Notes: generated by a model from the sequence alone, not told the origin. A DNA stretch of 14,876 bases from Sphingobacterium sp. (GCA_028276345.1 JAPYWM010000012.1:1-14876); one strand, 5' to 3'. Shown: positions 1-6,600, counted from the first letter of the stretch. Program-made: numbers and translations.

Positions 1-242
1 ATGACCTTGAAGTGGTAGAGCTTCCAGCGGGAGTCGGGGGGCCAGGTAGCCTGCCAGGGTGATTTGCGAGAATCTCTTCGCAGGGGAATAGAAAGCCAGC
101 CCTGCGCCGGCAAGTAGCACCGATAGTAATAAGAACTGCGCGGTAGCCGGGCCGGATAGCCTACAGCAAATTCCCGCCAGCGGCCCGCCTCCTCCAGCCA
201 CGCTACCGGCGGCCAGTAGTACAAAGGCAAAACCACCCCCAT
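1..242 (-). CDS. WbqC-like family protein, 5' part only (runs off left edge)
   Basis: Reading the minus strand from an ATG at 242 gives 80 codons without a stop up to the window edge. The protein begins MGVVLPLYYWPPVAWLEEAG and continues with a Tyr-Arg-Cys-Tyr segment (about residues 41-44) followed by GWLSIPLRR (about 48-56). This resembles the start of WbqC-like proteins, which open with a 'LPxxYxPPxxYF' strand and then an 'YRNRCYI...G...L.IPV' block. WbqC proteins are found in O-antigen and polysaccharide loci and are common in Bacteroidota, but their reaction is not established. The ATG is chosen because the family motif starts only a few residues after it. The gene diverges from prfA with 31 bp between the two start codons. 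A weak -7-like CACCTTCG (minus strand of 251-258) lies 8 nt upstream. The family call is from memory of the motif and rests on the N-terminus only. Confidence 0.6.
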   Translation of the reverse strand, partial: MGVVLPLYYWPPVAWLEEAGRWREFAVGYPARLPRSSYYYRCYLPAQGWLSIPLRRDSRKSPWQATWPPDSRWKLYHFKV

Positions 243-260
243 TTGCCCACCGAAGGTGCG

Positions 261-268
261 TAAATTTG
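261..268 (+). promoter_or_regulatory. Bacteroidota -7 element TAAATTTG for prfA
   Basis: TAAATTTG matches the Bacteroidota -7 consensus TAnnTTTG and is followed after 5 nt by the ATG at 274. The same spacing is seen at bioD and htpX. No convincing Shine-Dalgarno sequence lies between the element and the ATG. The transcript therefore probably starts at or within a few nt of the ATG. The last bases of the element lie inside a 12-bp perfect palindrome at 264-275. Confidence 0.65.
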
Positions 269-273
269 TACAA

Positions 274-1344
274 ATGCTGGATAGGGCACAAATCGTGGTA
301 GATAGGTTTCGGCAGGTGGAAGCCCAACTCAATAGCCCCGAGGTCCTCGCCGATCCTATTAGACTCCGGGACTTAGGCCGGGAATATAAGTATCTCAAAC
401 GCGTAACGGACATTTACCACCGTTATGAGACCGTGCGGGCAGCCCTCCTGCGCGCCCAAGATGAACTTCATAGCGCCAACGACCCCGAATGGAAGGAGCT
501 CGCCCAGGAAGAGGTCCATCGCCTCACCACCCTCCTGGCAAACGTAGAAGAAGAGCTTAAGCTGGCTCTCCTACCTCCCGACCCCGACGACGAAAAGAAT
601 GTCATCCTGGAAATCCGCAGCGGCACCGGCGGCGATGAAGCGGCTCTCTTTGCAGGCGATCTGGCCCGCATGTATCAGCGCTACTGCGAAAAGCGGAACT
701 GGAAATGGGAATTAAATGACTACACCGAAGGGAATGTCGGCGGCTACAAAGAACTTATTGTCACCATACGGGGAGAAGGAGCTTACAGCTGGCTAAAATA
801 TGAGGGCGGCGTCCATCGCGTGCAGCGCATTCCGCAGACCGAAAGCCAAGGCCGCATCCATACCTCCGCCGCCTCCGTCGCCGTCCTACCCGAAGCCGAC
901 GACATAGAAATAGAAATCAAAGAAAGCGATATCCGTAAAGATACCTACTGCGCCTCCGGGCATGGCGGCCAGTCCGTTAATACGACCTATTCCGCCGTGC
1001 GCTTAGTGCATATCCCCACGGGTATCACCGTCGCTATCCAGAATGAACGCTCCCAGATCAAAAACTACGAAACAGCTTTGCGGATATTGCGAGCGAGGTT
1101 ATATGAGTTAGAGCTTCAAAAGCAGCGGGCGCAAGAGGACGCTATCCGGCGGAGTTTTATCTCCACGGGAGACCGGAGCGCTAAGATCCGAACTTACAAC
1201 TTTCCCCAGAATCGGGTGACCGATCACCGCATTGGCCTCACGCTGTACAACCTGGATCAGATACTCAACGGCGAGCTGGATGAATTATTAGAAGCGCTGC
1301 GCCTGGCTGACCAGACGCAGCGCTTAGCGGCTGCAAGTAGCTAA
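274..1344 (+). CDS. prfA: Peptide chain release factor 1 (RF1)
   Basis: Class I release factor that reads UAA and UAG in the ribosomal A site and triggers hydrolysis of peptidyl-tRNA. It is 356 aa from the ATG at 274, the usual RF1 length. The catalytic GGQ is at residues 231-233 within SGHGGQSVNTTYSAVR, a form typical of Bacteroidota. The stop-codon recognition tripeptide is P-Q-T at 187-189 (VQRIPQTESQGR), in place of the P-A-T of E. coli RF1. The conserved NFPQNRVTDHRI block is near the C-terminus. A GTG 18 nt upstream (256) is in frame, but the protein family starts at 'MLD', and the -7 element at 261-268 lies between the two, so 274 is preferred. prmC, the RF methyltransferase gene often beside prfA, is not adjacent. 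The gene converges on the DUF3137 gene with only 7 bp between the stops. Confidence 0.97.
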   Translation: MLDRAQIVVDRFRQVEAQLNSPEVLADPIRLRDLGREYKYLKRVTDIYHRYETVRAALLRAQDELHSANDPEWKELAQEEVHRLTTLLANVEEELKLALLPPDPDDEKNVILEIRSGTGGDEAALFAGDLARMYQRYCEKRNWKWELNDYTEGNVGGYKELIVTIRGEGAYSWLKYEGGVHRVQRIPQTESQGRIHTSAASVAVLPEADDIEIEIKESDIRKDTYCASGHGGQSVNTTYSAVRLVHIPTGITVAIQNERSQIKNYETALRILRARLYELELQKQRAQEDAIRRSFISTGDRSAKIRTYNFPQNRVTDHRIGLTLYNLDQILNGELDELLEALRLADQTQRLAAASS

Positions 1345-1351
1345 GTCCCCT

Positions 1352-2335
1352 TCACGCAGTCTCCTCGGCCGGCGAAGTCACCGCCCGACCAGAAAGGTCT
1401 ACGCTATGAGTGATGAGATACCAGAGCGTACTGAGGTCTTGAAAAAACTTCTCCAGGCTTTGTACATCAGATAGGGATTGCCAAACATTCGGCTCAAAGA
1501 GTACGGTTTCTCGGGGAATGGCAATATATATATGGGGGCCATGCATGCCATAGCGTAGTGGCATGGTAGGATTCTCTGTGTGATAGGAGGCGATCGCCTG
1601 CATAAGTTCGGGCGTCAGGTAGCGCTTGACAGTCATAGGGCTACTGGCATAAACCTCATACGCCGTGTTGAGCATAGGATTCTCTATAGGGTAGCTCTGG
1701 AGACGGGAAGTTTTGGTGCCGATCTCTTCAAGTGAGGTACCTTTCGGAACGATGTACATTTCGCCGCCACGGGGTTGAGCGAGCTTAATATGCGCAAAAA
1801 GACCCTCAAATACGGGTTCCCAACGAGAACTCTGTTCATCTTTCACTTTCTGATAGGCATGTACCTCAGAAAACTCTACCGTTGTCCCATCTTCTAACTG
1901 GAGAATACAGTAATCGTCTCCCTCGTACTTGTGTATGGGCTTATTATGGAGCCCACTTCGTCCAAAGACAGCTACGGGAATCGCCCGATGTGGGATGTAG
2001 TGCAACCGCTCATCAATAAATCGGATGATCCCATCTATCACCCGACCCTTGAAGAGGTTATAGTAGCGAGAACTGCTCAGCGCCTCCCGATAAAACATAT
2101 AGGCCAGAAACCCAAACACTAATACATTTAGCACCACAAGCGCCCAGAAATACTCCTGCCCCATGAACGAAGTAGAGGCCCACACCGCCGCAACCGTAAC
2201 CGGAATGGCTAAAACCCATACCAGGAAGGCTTTCACAATGGTGCTCTTGCGAGTGGCTTCCGCAGTGCCCAATTCCTTGGACAAGTACTCGGCATAATAG
2301 CGCCGAAAATCATCCAGCGTTTTCATATCTGTCAT
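1352..2335 (-). CDS. DUF3137 family membrane protein
   Basis: A 327-aa protein of unknown function. An N-terminal soluble stretch is followed by two membrane helices at about residues 35-54 and 62-82. A long soluble part then contains the features I associate with DUF3137: a strand with 'VEFSEVHAY' (near 155), a 'FEGLFAHIKL' block, 'AYEVYASSPMTVKRYLTPELMQAI' (about 225-250) and 'GPHIYIAIPRETVLFEP' (about 267-283). No catalytic motif is evident. The start is the first ATG (MTDMKTL); a second ATG three codons on is also possible. The nearest canonical -7 element (2439-2446) lies about 100 nt upstream, so unlike its neighbours this gene seems to have a real 5' leader of roughly 100 nt. It diverges from the barrel gene and converges on prfA. 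Function is unknown; the family call is fairly secure, from motif order. Confidence 0.75.
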   Translation of the reverse strand: MTDMKTLDDFRRYYAEYLSKELGTAEATRKSTIVKAFLVWVLAIPVTVAAVWASTSFMGQEYFWALVVLNVLVFGFLAYMFYREALSSSRYYNLFKGRVIDGIIRFIDERLHYIPHRAIPVAVFGRSGLHNKPIHKYEGDDYCILQLEDGTTVEFSEVHAYQKVKDEQSSRWEPVFEGLFAHIKLAQPRGGEMYIVPKGTSLEEIGTKTSRLQSYPIENPMLNTAYEVYASSPMTVKRYLTPELMQAIASYHTENPTMPLRYGMHGPHIYIAIPRETVLFEPNVWQSLSDVQSLEKFFQDLSTLWYLITHSVDLSGRAVTSPAEETA

Positions 2336-2438
2336 AGTTTTTAGGTTGCATGTTCATAATAGAAAAGAGCCTTACCCCGCACTTACACCATAGACCGCTC
2401 GGACTATCACACGTACGCATAGGCATTAAGTCTTAAGG

Positions 2439-2446
2439 CAAAGGTA
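2439..2446 (-). promoter_or_regulatory. -7 element TACCTTTG for the DUF3137 gene
   Basis: The minus strand reads TACCTTTG at 2446-2439, identical to the element before the barrel gene, the SRP RNA, bioD and the TPR lipoprotein gene. Transcription would start near 2432-2435, leaving a leader of about 100 nt before the ATG at 2335. An 11-bp odd palindrome, TTAAG-T-CTTAA (2426-2436), lies over the predicted start site and could be an operator; this is only a possibility. Confidence 0.55.
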
Positions 2447-2497
2447 ATACTTTTTTCACACAGTCAAGAGGGGCAAATATAGTGCCAGGGCATCTCG

Positions 2498-2505
2498 TAC
2501 CTTTG
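2498..2505 (+). promoter_or_regulatory. -7 element TACCTTTG for the barrel/SPOR operon
   Basis: TACCTTTG ends 6 nt before the ATG at 2512. This favours that ATG over the in-frame GTG at 2482, which would lie upstream of the promoter element and put ten residues in front of an otherwise typical signal peptide. The transcript should be leaderless or have only a few nt of leader. Confidence 0.7.
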
Positions 2506-2511
2506 GGCCGG

Positions 2512-4083
2512 ATGCGGTGGATAGTTTGTGGAATAGTGGGAGCATGCCTATGGGGGCAGGGGCAAGACCCGCTCCGGGACTCGCTGGTAATTGAAAACGA
2601 ACGGATTGAGTACTTAGAGCTGGGGCTTAAGCCTTATCTTTCTCCCCCCTCATTTGATATGCCTAAGTGGGAGTTTCAGGGCACACCTCAATGGGAGAAA
2701 AGCCCCAGCTCTGCGACTCCGCTACCCGAAGCGATGACACCAGGACGCCCGGTTTGGGCGCGGCTGGACCCCCTGCACCTGCGTTATAGCGTAGGGCGCT
2801 TCTGGACGCAGGAAGCCCAGCTTATCTGGAATAAAACCCGGGCACTCCCCTGGGATGCCGGCCTGCGGCTGTATCACTACTCTAACCTCCAGCCCTTCCT
2901 ACCCCAGGCACGCGCCGGAATCACTACCCTTACTGCTTGGGGCGGCTACTACACCGCAAATCTAACCTTCGAAGGCTATTATGAAGAAAGCTACCAAAAA
3001 TATCGTTTTTACGCGCCCTTCGCCGAAAACTGGCCAGGTTATGATGCAACAGCGCCCTTGCCCGACTCGCTGCAAATCGCTTTTCTGAGAGGTCATGGCG
3101 CTATCCTACTGCGCCTCCCCAAAGCCCGCACATACCTTCGCTATCGCACAGCCCGTATGTATTTTCATTCAGGTGTACCTCCTTGGTTACACTACATGGA
3201 AGGCGGCATAACTTTCCGATTACCCTTCTCCGGGGAAGGCACCATGCGCGGAGAGGTCTTCACAGATGGTACTCGGTATAGCTTCTCAGCCCGTCCTACC
3301 TACACTTATCAAAGTGCCTTACTCAGCTTGAATGTAGGACTTGAAATCAGTTATGCGCGTGATCTCAATAGGCTTTTCCTTTTGAGTCCCGTAGGAGAAA
3401 TAGTTTACAAAGGTTTGTCTCCGCTTTTTCGACCCTATCTGAAAGCGGAAGCTTATGTGCAGCCCATTAACTACCCTACACAGGTGTTATACAACCCTTA
3501 CTTGCGCAGGGTGCCGGGGCTACTACCTTTTGAGCGTACTTGGACGGTGAGTGAGGTGGGGCTGCGCGGCCAAGGGCGGGGGTGGGATTATAGGGTAGCG
3601 GCTGAGTATGCTTTACGCGAGGGGGTTCCGCTTTTTGTGCCGGAGGGGGCGGCTTTTCGGGTAGACACCCTTCGGCAGCTGCGTAGCTTAGGCGGAGTAG
3701 TCCAAGTACTTTACATGCCAGCCCCAACAGGAGCCTATATGGAGCTGCGTTTTACGGCCCGACAGTGGAAGGTCCGCAGTCATGCCTACACGGCCCTTTA
3801 TGGGGGAGCGCCCGTCGAAGGCAGCCTGCGCAGTGGCTACCGATTCCACGAAAAATGGCACTTTTGGGCCGCCCTTACCTTGATAGGCCCTCGCGCCTTG
3901 GATGAAACGACTCGCGCCCCCGCCTTTGTGGACATTTCGTGGAGAGTAGAGCGCCGAGTACTGCCGGTTTTAACTTTCTTTGTGGAGATGAACAACCTGC
4001 TCAATCAGCGCTTCTATCGGTGGCGGGGCTATCGAGAACGGCCCTTAGACTTCTGTTTAGGAATCTGGAGCAAAATCGGATGA
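2512..4083 (+). CDS. Plugless TonB-dependent-receptor-like outer-membrane beta-barrel protein
   Basis: A 523-aa secreted protein. The first ~18 residues (MRWIVCGIVGACLWGQGQDP) form a signal peptide with a short charged start and a hydrophobic core. A proline-rich periplasmic stretch follows to about residue 85. After it comes a long series of alternating amphipathic strands rich in Tyr, Trp, Arg and Gly, as in an outer-membrane barrel. The end, 'FFVEMNNLLNQRFYRWRGYRE ... FCLGIWSKIG', looks like the last strands of a TonB-dependent receptor ('N..dk.Y..w.gY....'). There is no room for a plug domain and I see no TonB box. Bacteroidota encode such 'TonB-dependent receptor-like' proteins of 500-600 aa beginning with a Pro-rich segment and a region like 'LDPLHLRYSVGRFWTQEAQL'; no substrate is known for this one. 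Its stop overlaps the start of the HU/SPOR gene (ATGA), which points to translational coupling. Confidence 0.7.
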   Translation: MRWIVCGIVGACLWGQGQDPLRDSLVIENERIEYLELGLKPYLSPPSFDMPKWEFQGTPQWEKSPSSATPLPEAMTPGRPVWARLDPLHLRYSVGRFWTQEAQLIWNKTRALPWDAGLRLYHYSNLQPFLPQARAGITTLTAWGGYYTANLTFEGYYEESYQKYRFYAPFAENWPGYDATAPLPDSLQIAFLRGHGAILLRLPKARTYLRYRTARMYFHSGVPPWLHYMEGGITFRLPFSGEGTMRGEVFTDGTRYSFSARPTYTYQSALLSLNVGLEISYARDLNRLFLLSPVGEIVYKGLSPLFRPYLKAEAYVQPINYPTQVLYNPYLRRVPGLLPFERTWTVSEVGLRGQGRGWDYRVAAEYALREGVPLFVPEGAAFRVDTLRQLRSLGGVVQVLYMPAPTGAYMELRFTARQWKVRSHAYTALYGGAPVEGSLRSGYRFHEKWHFWAALTLIGPRALDETTRAPAFVDISWRVERRVLPVLTFFVEMNNLLNQRFYRWRGYRERPLDFCLGIWSKIG

Positions 4084-5228
4084 GACCTATGAGTAGCGCG
4101 GCCAAAATAGACTTTGAAAACTATTTCGCCCTCTTTGCGGTGAGCTTGGAGCGGTTTTCTATCCCGGGCTTAGGAAGTTTTGTATGGCATATTGAACGCG
4201 CCGAGGTGGACCCTAAAAGCGCTCAGATTAAGCCCCCACGCCCCCAGCTCAAGTATGAGCCGGGACAGCGCTATCTGCGTGAAACGATCGCGTTCCTCAT
4301 GGATAAGTATGGGCTCTCCGAGCAGGAGGCCGAAGCTTTCCTCAAGGAGTTAGGGCTCGTTCTGGTAAACTACCTCAAGGCCGCAAACGAAATGGATGTG
4401 TGGAAACTGGGCAAACTCCGACGCTCGGGCGTCAGTTATCGGCTGGAGCTGAGTGAAGAAGCGCCCTTGAGCTTTCTGGAAGACCTCCATCCGGTATCGC
4501 TGCGCCACACGGAGGGAGCGGTAGCCCCCATTTCGGGAAGCGGTCAACCGCCTGCTCCCCCTCCTGCCAAAAAAGCTGAAAAAGAGAAACCTACTAAAGA
4601 AAGCAGCCGAGCAAAAGCCATAGAAGTTCCCCCGCAGCCCCAGGCAAGCTCAGCTTCTCGACGCCGGGGCATGGGATGGATAGTGGCGGTTCTCCTTTTG
4701 CTGGTAGGTATTGGTGTTGGAGCTTATTTTATCCTGCGTCAGCGCGAAAAGACCGCTCGCCAACCAGTCGAAATCGTTCTTGGCTCTAAAAATGAGAAAA
4801 AACCCTCCGACGAAAGCCCAAAATCTAAGAAAGCTTCCGAGCCACCCGCTGCTGAAAGTAAAACCCCTGCCTCTACCCAGTCTTCTGCCCCAGAAAATAA
4901 ACCCCCCTCTAAGCCATCTACACCCGAAAAACCTTCCCCCTCATCTACGTCAAAGGCCCCTGTCCCTGAACGAGCTACTTCCCCTCAGCCCACCCTCACC
5001 ACACCGCAAAAGGGGCGGTATTACATCATAGTTGGCTCAGAGCCAACCTTAGAAGAGGCCTACGCCAAAGCAAAGGCGTTGGGTATCCCCACGGCGGAGT
5101 TTTTGCCTGTACCCGAACGCGGCCGGGTACGCATCAGCTACCACAGCACCCCTAATAAAGCTGAAGCCGAAGCACGTCTCAAAGAAGTCAAAGCCCGCAT
5201 ACCCGATGCGTGGCTTTACACGCCGTGA
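4080..5228 (+). CDS. HU-like (CCDC81-type) / SPOR domain transmembrane protein
   Basis: A 382-aa protein starting at the ATGA overlap with the barrel gene; a second in-frame ATG at 4089 is an alternative. Residues about 9-145 resemble the paired HU-like domains found at the N-terminus of Bacteroidota SPOR proteins, with 'FSIPGLGSFVWHIERAEVD' (27-45), 'PPRPQLKYEP' (52-61) and, in the second unit, 'MDVWKLGKLRRSG' (105-117). A Pro/Lys/Ser linker leads to one membrane helix (about 199-219). A second low-complexity Pro/Ser/Lys linker (about 230-310) leads to a C-terminal SPOR domain (about 311-382, GRYYIIVGSEPTLEEAYAKA). SPOR domains bind peptidoglycan stripped of stem peptides, as at division septa. 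The expected topology is HU-like part in the cytoplasm and SPOR in the periplasm. A GGAG lies 9 nt before the ATG, a rare possible Shine-Dalgarno here. The stop overlaps the convergent MerR-like gene by 13 bp. A link between nucleoid and cell wall is inferred. Confidence 0.75.
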   Translation: MRPMSSAAKIDFENYFALFAVSLERFSIPGLGSFVWHIERAEVDPKSAQIKPPRPQLKYEPGQRYLRETIAFLMDKYGLSEQEAEAFLKELGLVLVNYLKAANEMDVWKLGKLRRSGVSYRLELSEEAPLSFLEDLHPVSLRHTEGAVAPISGSGQPPAPPPAKKAEKEKPTKESSRAKAIEVPPQPQASSASRRRGMGWIVAVLLLLVGIGVGAYFILRQREKTARQPVEIVLGSKNEKKPSDESPKSKKASEPPAAESKTPASTQSSAPENKPPSKPSTPEKPSPSSTSKAPVPERATSPQPTLTTPQKGRYYIIVGSEPTLEEAYAKAKALGIPTAEFLPVPERGRVRISYHSTPNKAEAEARLKEVKARIPDAWLYTP

Positions 5229-5566
5229 GCGGAATCAGGCACAGGCGGTGTGGATAGATGAGAAAGACGCCCCTCCAGAATAAGGAGGCGCTGATGAATC
5301 TCTCGTAGAAGCGCATAAGGCTCCGGCCTCAAAGCCGAAGCAGGGGCAGCACGAATAAAGTCTCTGAGCGCCTGACCTCGCAACCGATAGGCATAAAATC
5401 CTTGATAGACAAGGCGCAGTTGATCCAGCTCTTTGGAAGAGAGCCGAAGTCGGCCCTCTCGAGGGCTGGATAGAAACTGCTTAACCCATCGGCGCGCTTG
5501 ATGTAAGGGAATCCCTAACAGCTGTGCCGCCTCCCGTAACGTATAGTACCTTTTAGTGGAGTCCAT
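5216..5566 (-). CDS. Small MerR-family HTH protein
   Basis: A 116-aa protein. Residues 6-56 form a MerR-type winged helix: 'RYYTLREAAQLLGIPLHQARRWVKQF' (6-31) is the recognition helix-turn-helix, and 'RLRLSSKELDQLRLVY' is the wing and following helix. The rest is helical and ends in a probable short coiled coil (about 86-105). There is no C-terminal effector domain and no metal-binding Cys. Small MerR-like proteins of this size sit next to M23 peptidase genes in many Bacteroidota. The ATG at 5566 is chosen because the HTH begins a few residues later; it overlaps the end of the M23 gene by 14 bp in another frame, so translation is probably coupled. Longer in-frame starts up to 5716 would lie inside the M23 coding region and add no recognisable domain. 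Its targets cannot be read from the sequence. Confidence 0.8.
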   Translation of the reverse strand: MDSTKRYYTLREAAQLLGIPLHQARRWVKQFLSSPREGRLRLSSKELDQLRLVYQGFYAYRLRGQALRDFIRAAPASALRPEPYALLREIHQRLLILEGRLSHLSTPPVPDSAHGV

Positions 5567-6482
5567 AGCCAGGCGATTGAAACGCTTTTTGAAAGGTCTT
5601 AATCTCGTCTGGAGAGAGGTCCCCCCATAGATAGAGCAACGGCTCAACGGCTTCACCCTGCCGCCAGACCTCATAATGTAGAAATGTCGTACGCGCCATC
5701 GAGAGACGGGTGACATACCCTAACCGGGTGCCCCGCCCTACCAGCTGGCCCGGACGCACAGTGGGATCTACGGGATAATACAGCGTGTGCAAGGTAGGGG
5801 TATGCTCTACAAGGACTTTATAGCTGCTTTCGGTAAAGGGAAGCGGGCTTACCTCGCGCACGACCCCGTCTGCGGTTACCCGAACCGGTGTTCCCGGCGT
5901 AACGATAAAGTCTACGCCTTTATGCTCATAGACTTGAAGGGTGATGGGGTGATAGGCGGGGCCGAAGCCCGCAGCCAGATCCCCTCTTTCTATGGGGCGA
6001 TGACGGGGCAGGTGCGCTATCCGGGTGGCAAGCCGGTGCAGCATCTCTTCCAGCTGCATTTGACGTGCCAGGAGGGCTTGTGCTCGCTCTACATACTGAA
6101 CGAGGCTATCTGCCCGCACCTCCCCTTGAGGCCAGTTGGGTGCACGTGCCCGCACCACGGACGTTCCTTCCCGCGGGGGTATAGCCGTTAGCTCACGATA
6201 AAGTATAGAGTCCAGCTCAGCTATGCGGGTTTTTTCCGCCTTGAGTGATGCGAGTCGCGTCCGGAGCGTTTCAAGGGAGTCGGTTTTAGCAGCTACTTCC
6301 TGACGGATGGCGACAATGGCCGCAGAAGGGAAAAAGTAAAAGTAGCCCAGTGCCAGGCCCCACGCCACGAAGGCTGCGATGACCAGTAGAAGGAGTCCCC
6401 TAACCACAAGGCCTATCCATGCAGGCCAGACCCGATAAGAGAGCCACTTCGCTGAGAACCAGAAAAACCCCCGACGCGCCAT
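5553..6482 (-). CDS. M23/LytM-domain membrane protein, probably catalytically degenerate
   Basis: A 309-aa protein with a short basic, aromatic-rich cytoplasmic start and one membrane helix (about residues 28-50). A periplasmic coiled coil follows (about 55-155), then a C-terminal LytM domain (about 165-285). M23 enzymes cut peptidoglycan cross-bridges using zinc bound by HxxxD and the second His of HxH. Here the ligands look intact: H187 and D191 in 'YEHKGVDF', and H269 in 'FLHYEV'. The first His of HxH, a catalytic residue in LytM, is replaced by F267. The 'YxHL' His of the family is also lost: 'TLYYPVD' has P237 at that place. The protein may therefore act as a scaffold or amidase activator, as EnvC and NlpD do. 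It precedes and overlaps the MerR-like gene, a pairing common in Bacteroidota. No clear -7 element precedes the ATG; the SRP RNA promoter starts 15 bp away on the other strand. Confidence 0.85.
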   Translation of the reverse strand: MARRGFFWFSAKWLSYRVWPAWIGLVVRGLLLLVIAAFVAWGLALGYFYFFPSAAIVAIRQEVAAKTDSLETLRTRLASLKAEKTRIAELDSILYRELTAIPPREGTSVVRARAPNWPQGEVRADSLVQYVERAQALLARQMQLEEMLHRLATRIAHLPRHRPIERGDLAAGFGPAYHPITLQVYEHKGVDFIVTPGTPVRVTADGVVREVSPLPFTESSYKVLVEHTPTLHTLYYPVDPTVRPGQLVGRGTRLGYVTRLSMARTTFLHYEVWRQGEAVEPLLYLWGDLSPDEIKTFQKAFQSPGYGLH

Positions 6483-6496
6483 CTAAATACTTTGCG

Positions 6497-6504
6497 TACC
6501 TTTG
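6497..6504 (+). promoter_or_regulatory. -7 element TACCTTTG for the SRP RNA gene
   Basis: TACCTTTG ends 2-4 nt before the first bases able to pair in the SRP RNA terminal stem (6507-6509). Since this is an RNA gene with a definable 5' end, it calibrates the distance from this octamer to the transcription start at about 3-5 nt. A partial copy, TACTTTG (6489-6494 and flank), lies just upstream. Confidence 0.7.
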
Positions 6505-6506
6505 CC

Positions 6507-6600
6507 GTGCGGAAGGCACGACGCCTCTCCTCCCAACCCCCCCAGGTCCGAAAGGAAGCAAGGGCCGGAGTGAGAGCGGGTGATGCCTCTCCGCATTTTT
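6507..6600 (+). ncRNA. ffs: Signal recognition particle RNA, small bacterial 4.5S type
   Basis: This is the RNA scaffold for Ffh in co-translational targeting to the membrane. The diagnostic apical hairpin is at 6544-6560: AGGTCC, tetraloop GAAA (6550-6553), then GGAAGCA, matching the bacterial consensus AGGUCCGGAAGGAAGCA except for GAAA in place of the usual GGAA. The ends pair: TGCGG (6508-6512) with CCGCA (6591-6595), and GGCA (6515-6518) with TGCC (6584-6587), making a rod of about 90 nt without an Alu domain. A run of six T (6596-6601) follows the closing stem, so the terminal stem may double as the terminator. Exact ends are estimated from pairing and promoter position. It lies between the divergent M23 gene and the convergent htpX gene and abuts the htpX stop codon. 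Confidence 0.92.

Noticed and set aside
187..189. RF1 (residues 187-189 of the protein) has PQT instead of PAT at the stop-recognition tripeptide, possible codon reassignment
   Set aside because: The Thr and Pro are kept, the middle position varies among RF1s and to my memory PQT occurs in Bacteroidota. Genes here end in TAA, TAG and TGA normally, with no in-frame stop in any conserved gene.
2336..2511. Intergenic region between the divergent DUF3137 and barrel genes as a possible riboswitch or small RNA
   Set aside because: Apart from the two -7 elements and one short palindrome I could find no long stem or conserved aptamer core.
4800..5000. Low-complexity stretch as a possible tandem repeat or CRISPR-like array
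   Set aside because: It encodes an irregular Pro/Ser/Lys linker with no constant repeat or spacer unit.
4711..5031. Pro/Leu-rich 106-codon frame inside the HU/SPOR gene
   Set aside because: Out-of-frame reading of the low-complexity Pro/Ser/Lys linker.
5787..6191. 134-codon plus-strand reading frame opposite the M23 gene
   Set aside because: Antisense to a gene with recognisable domains; no supporting signal.
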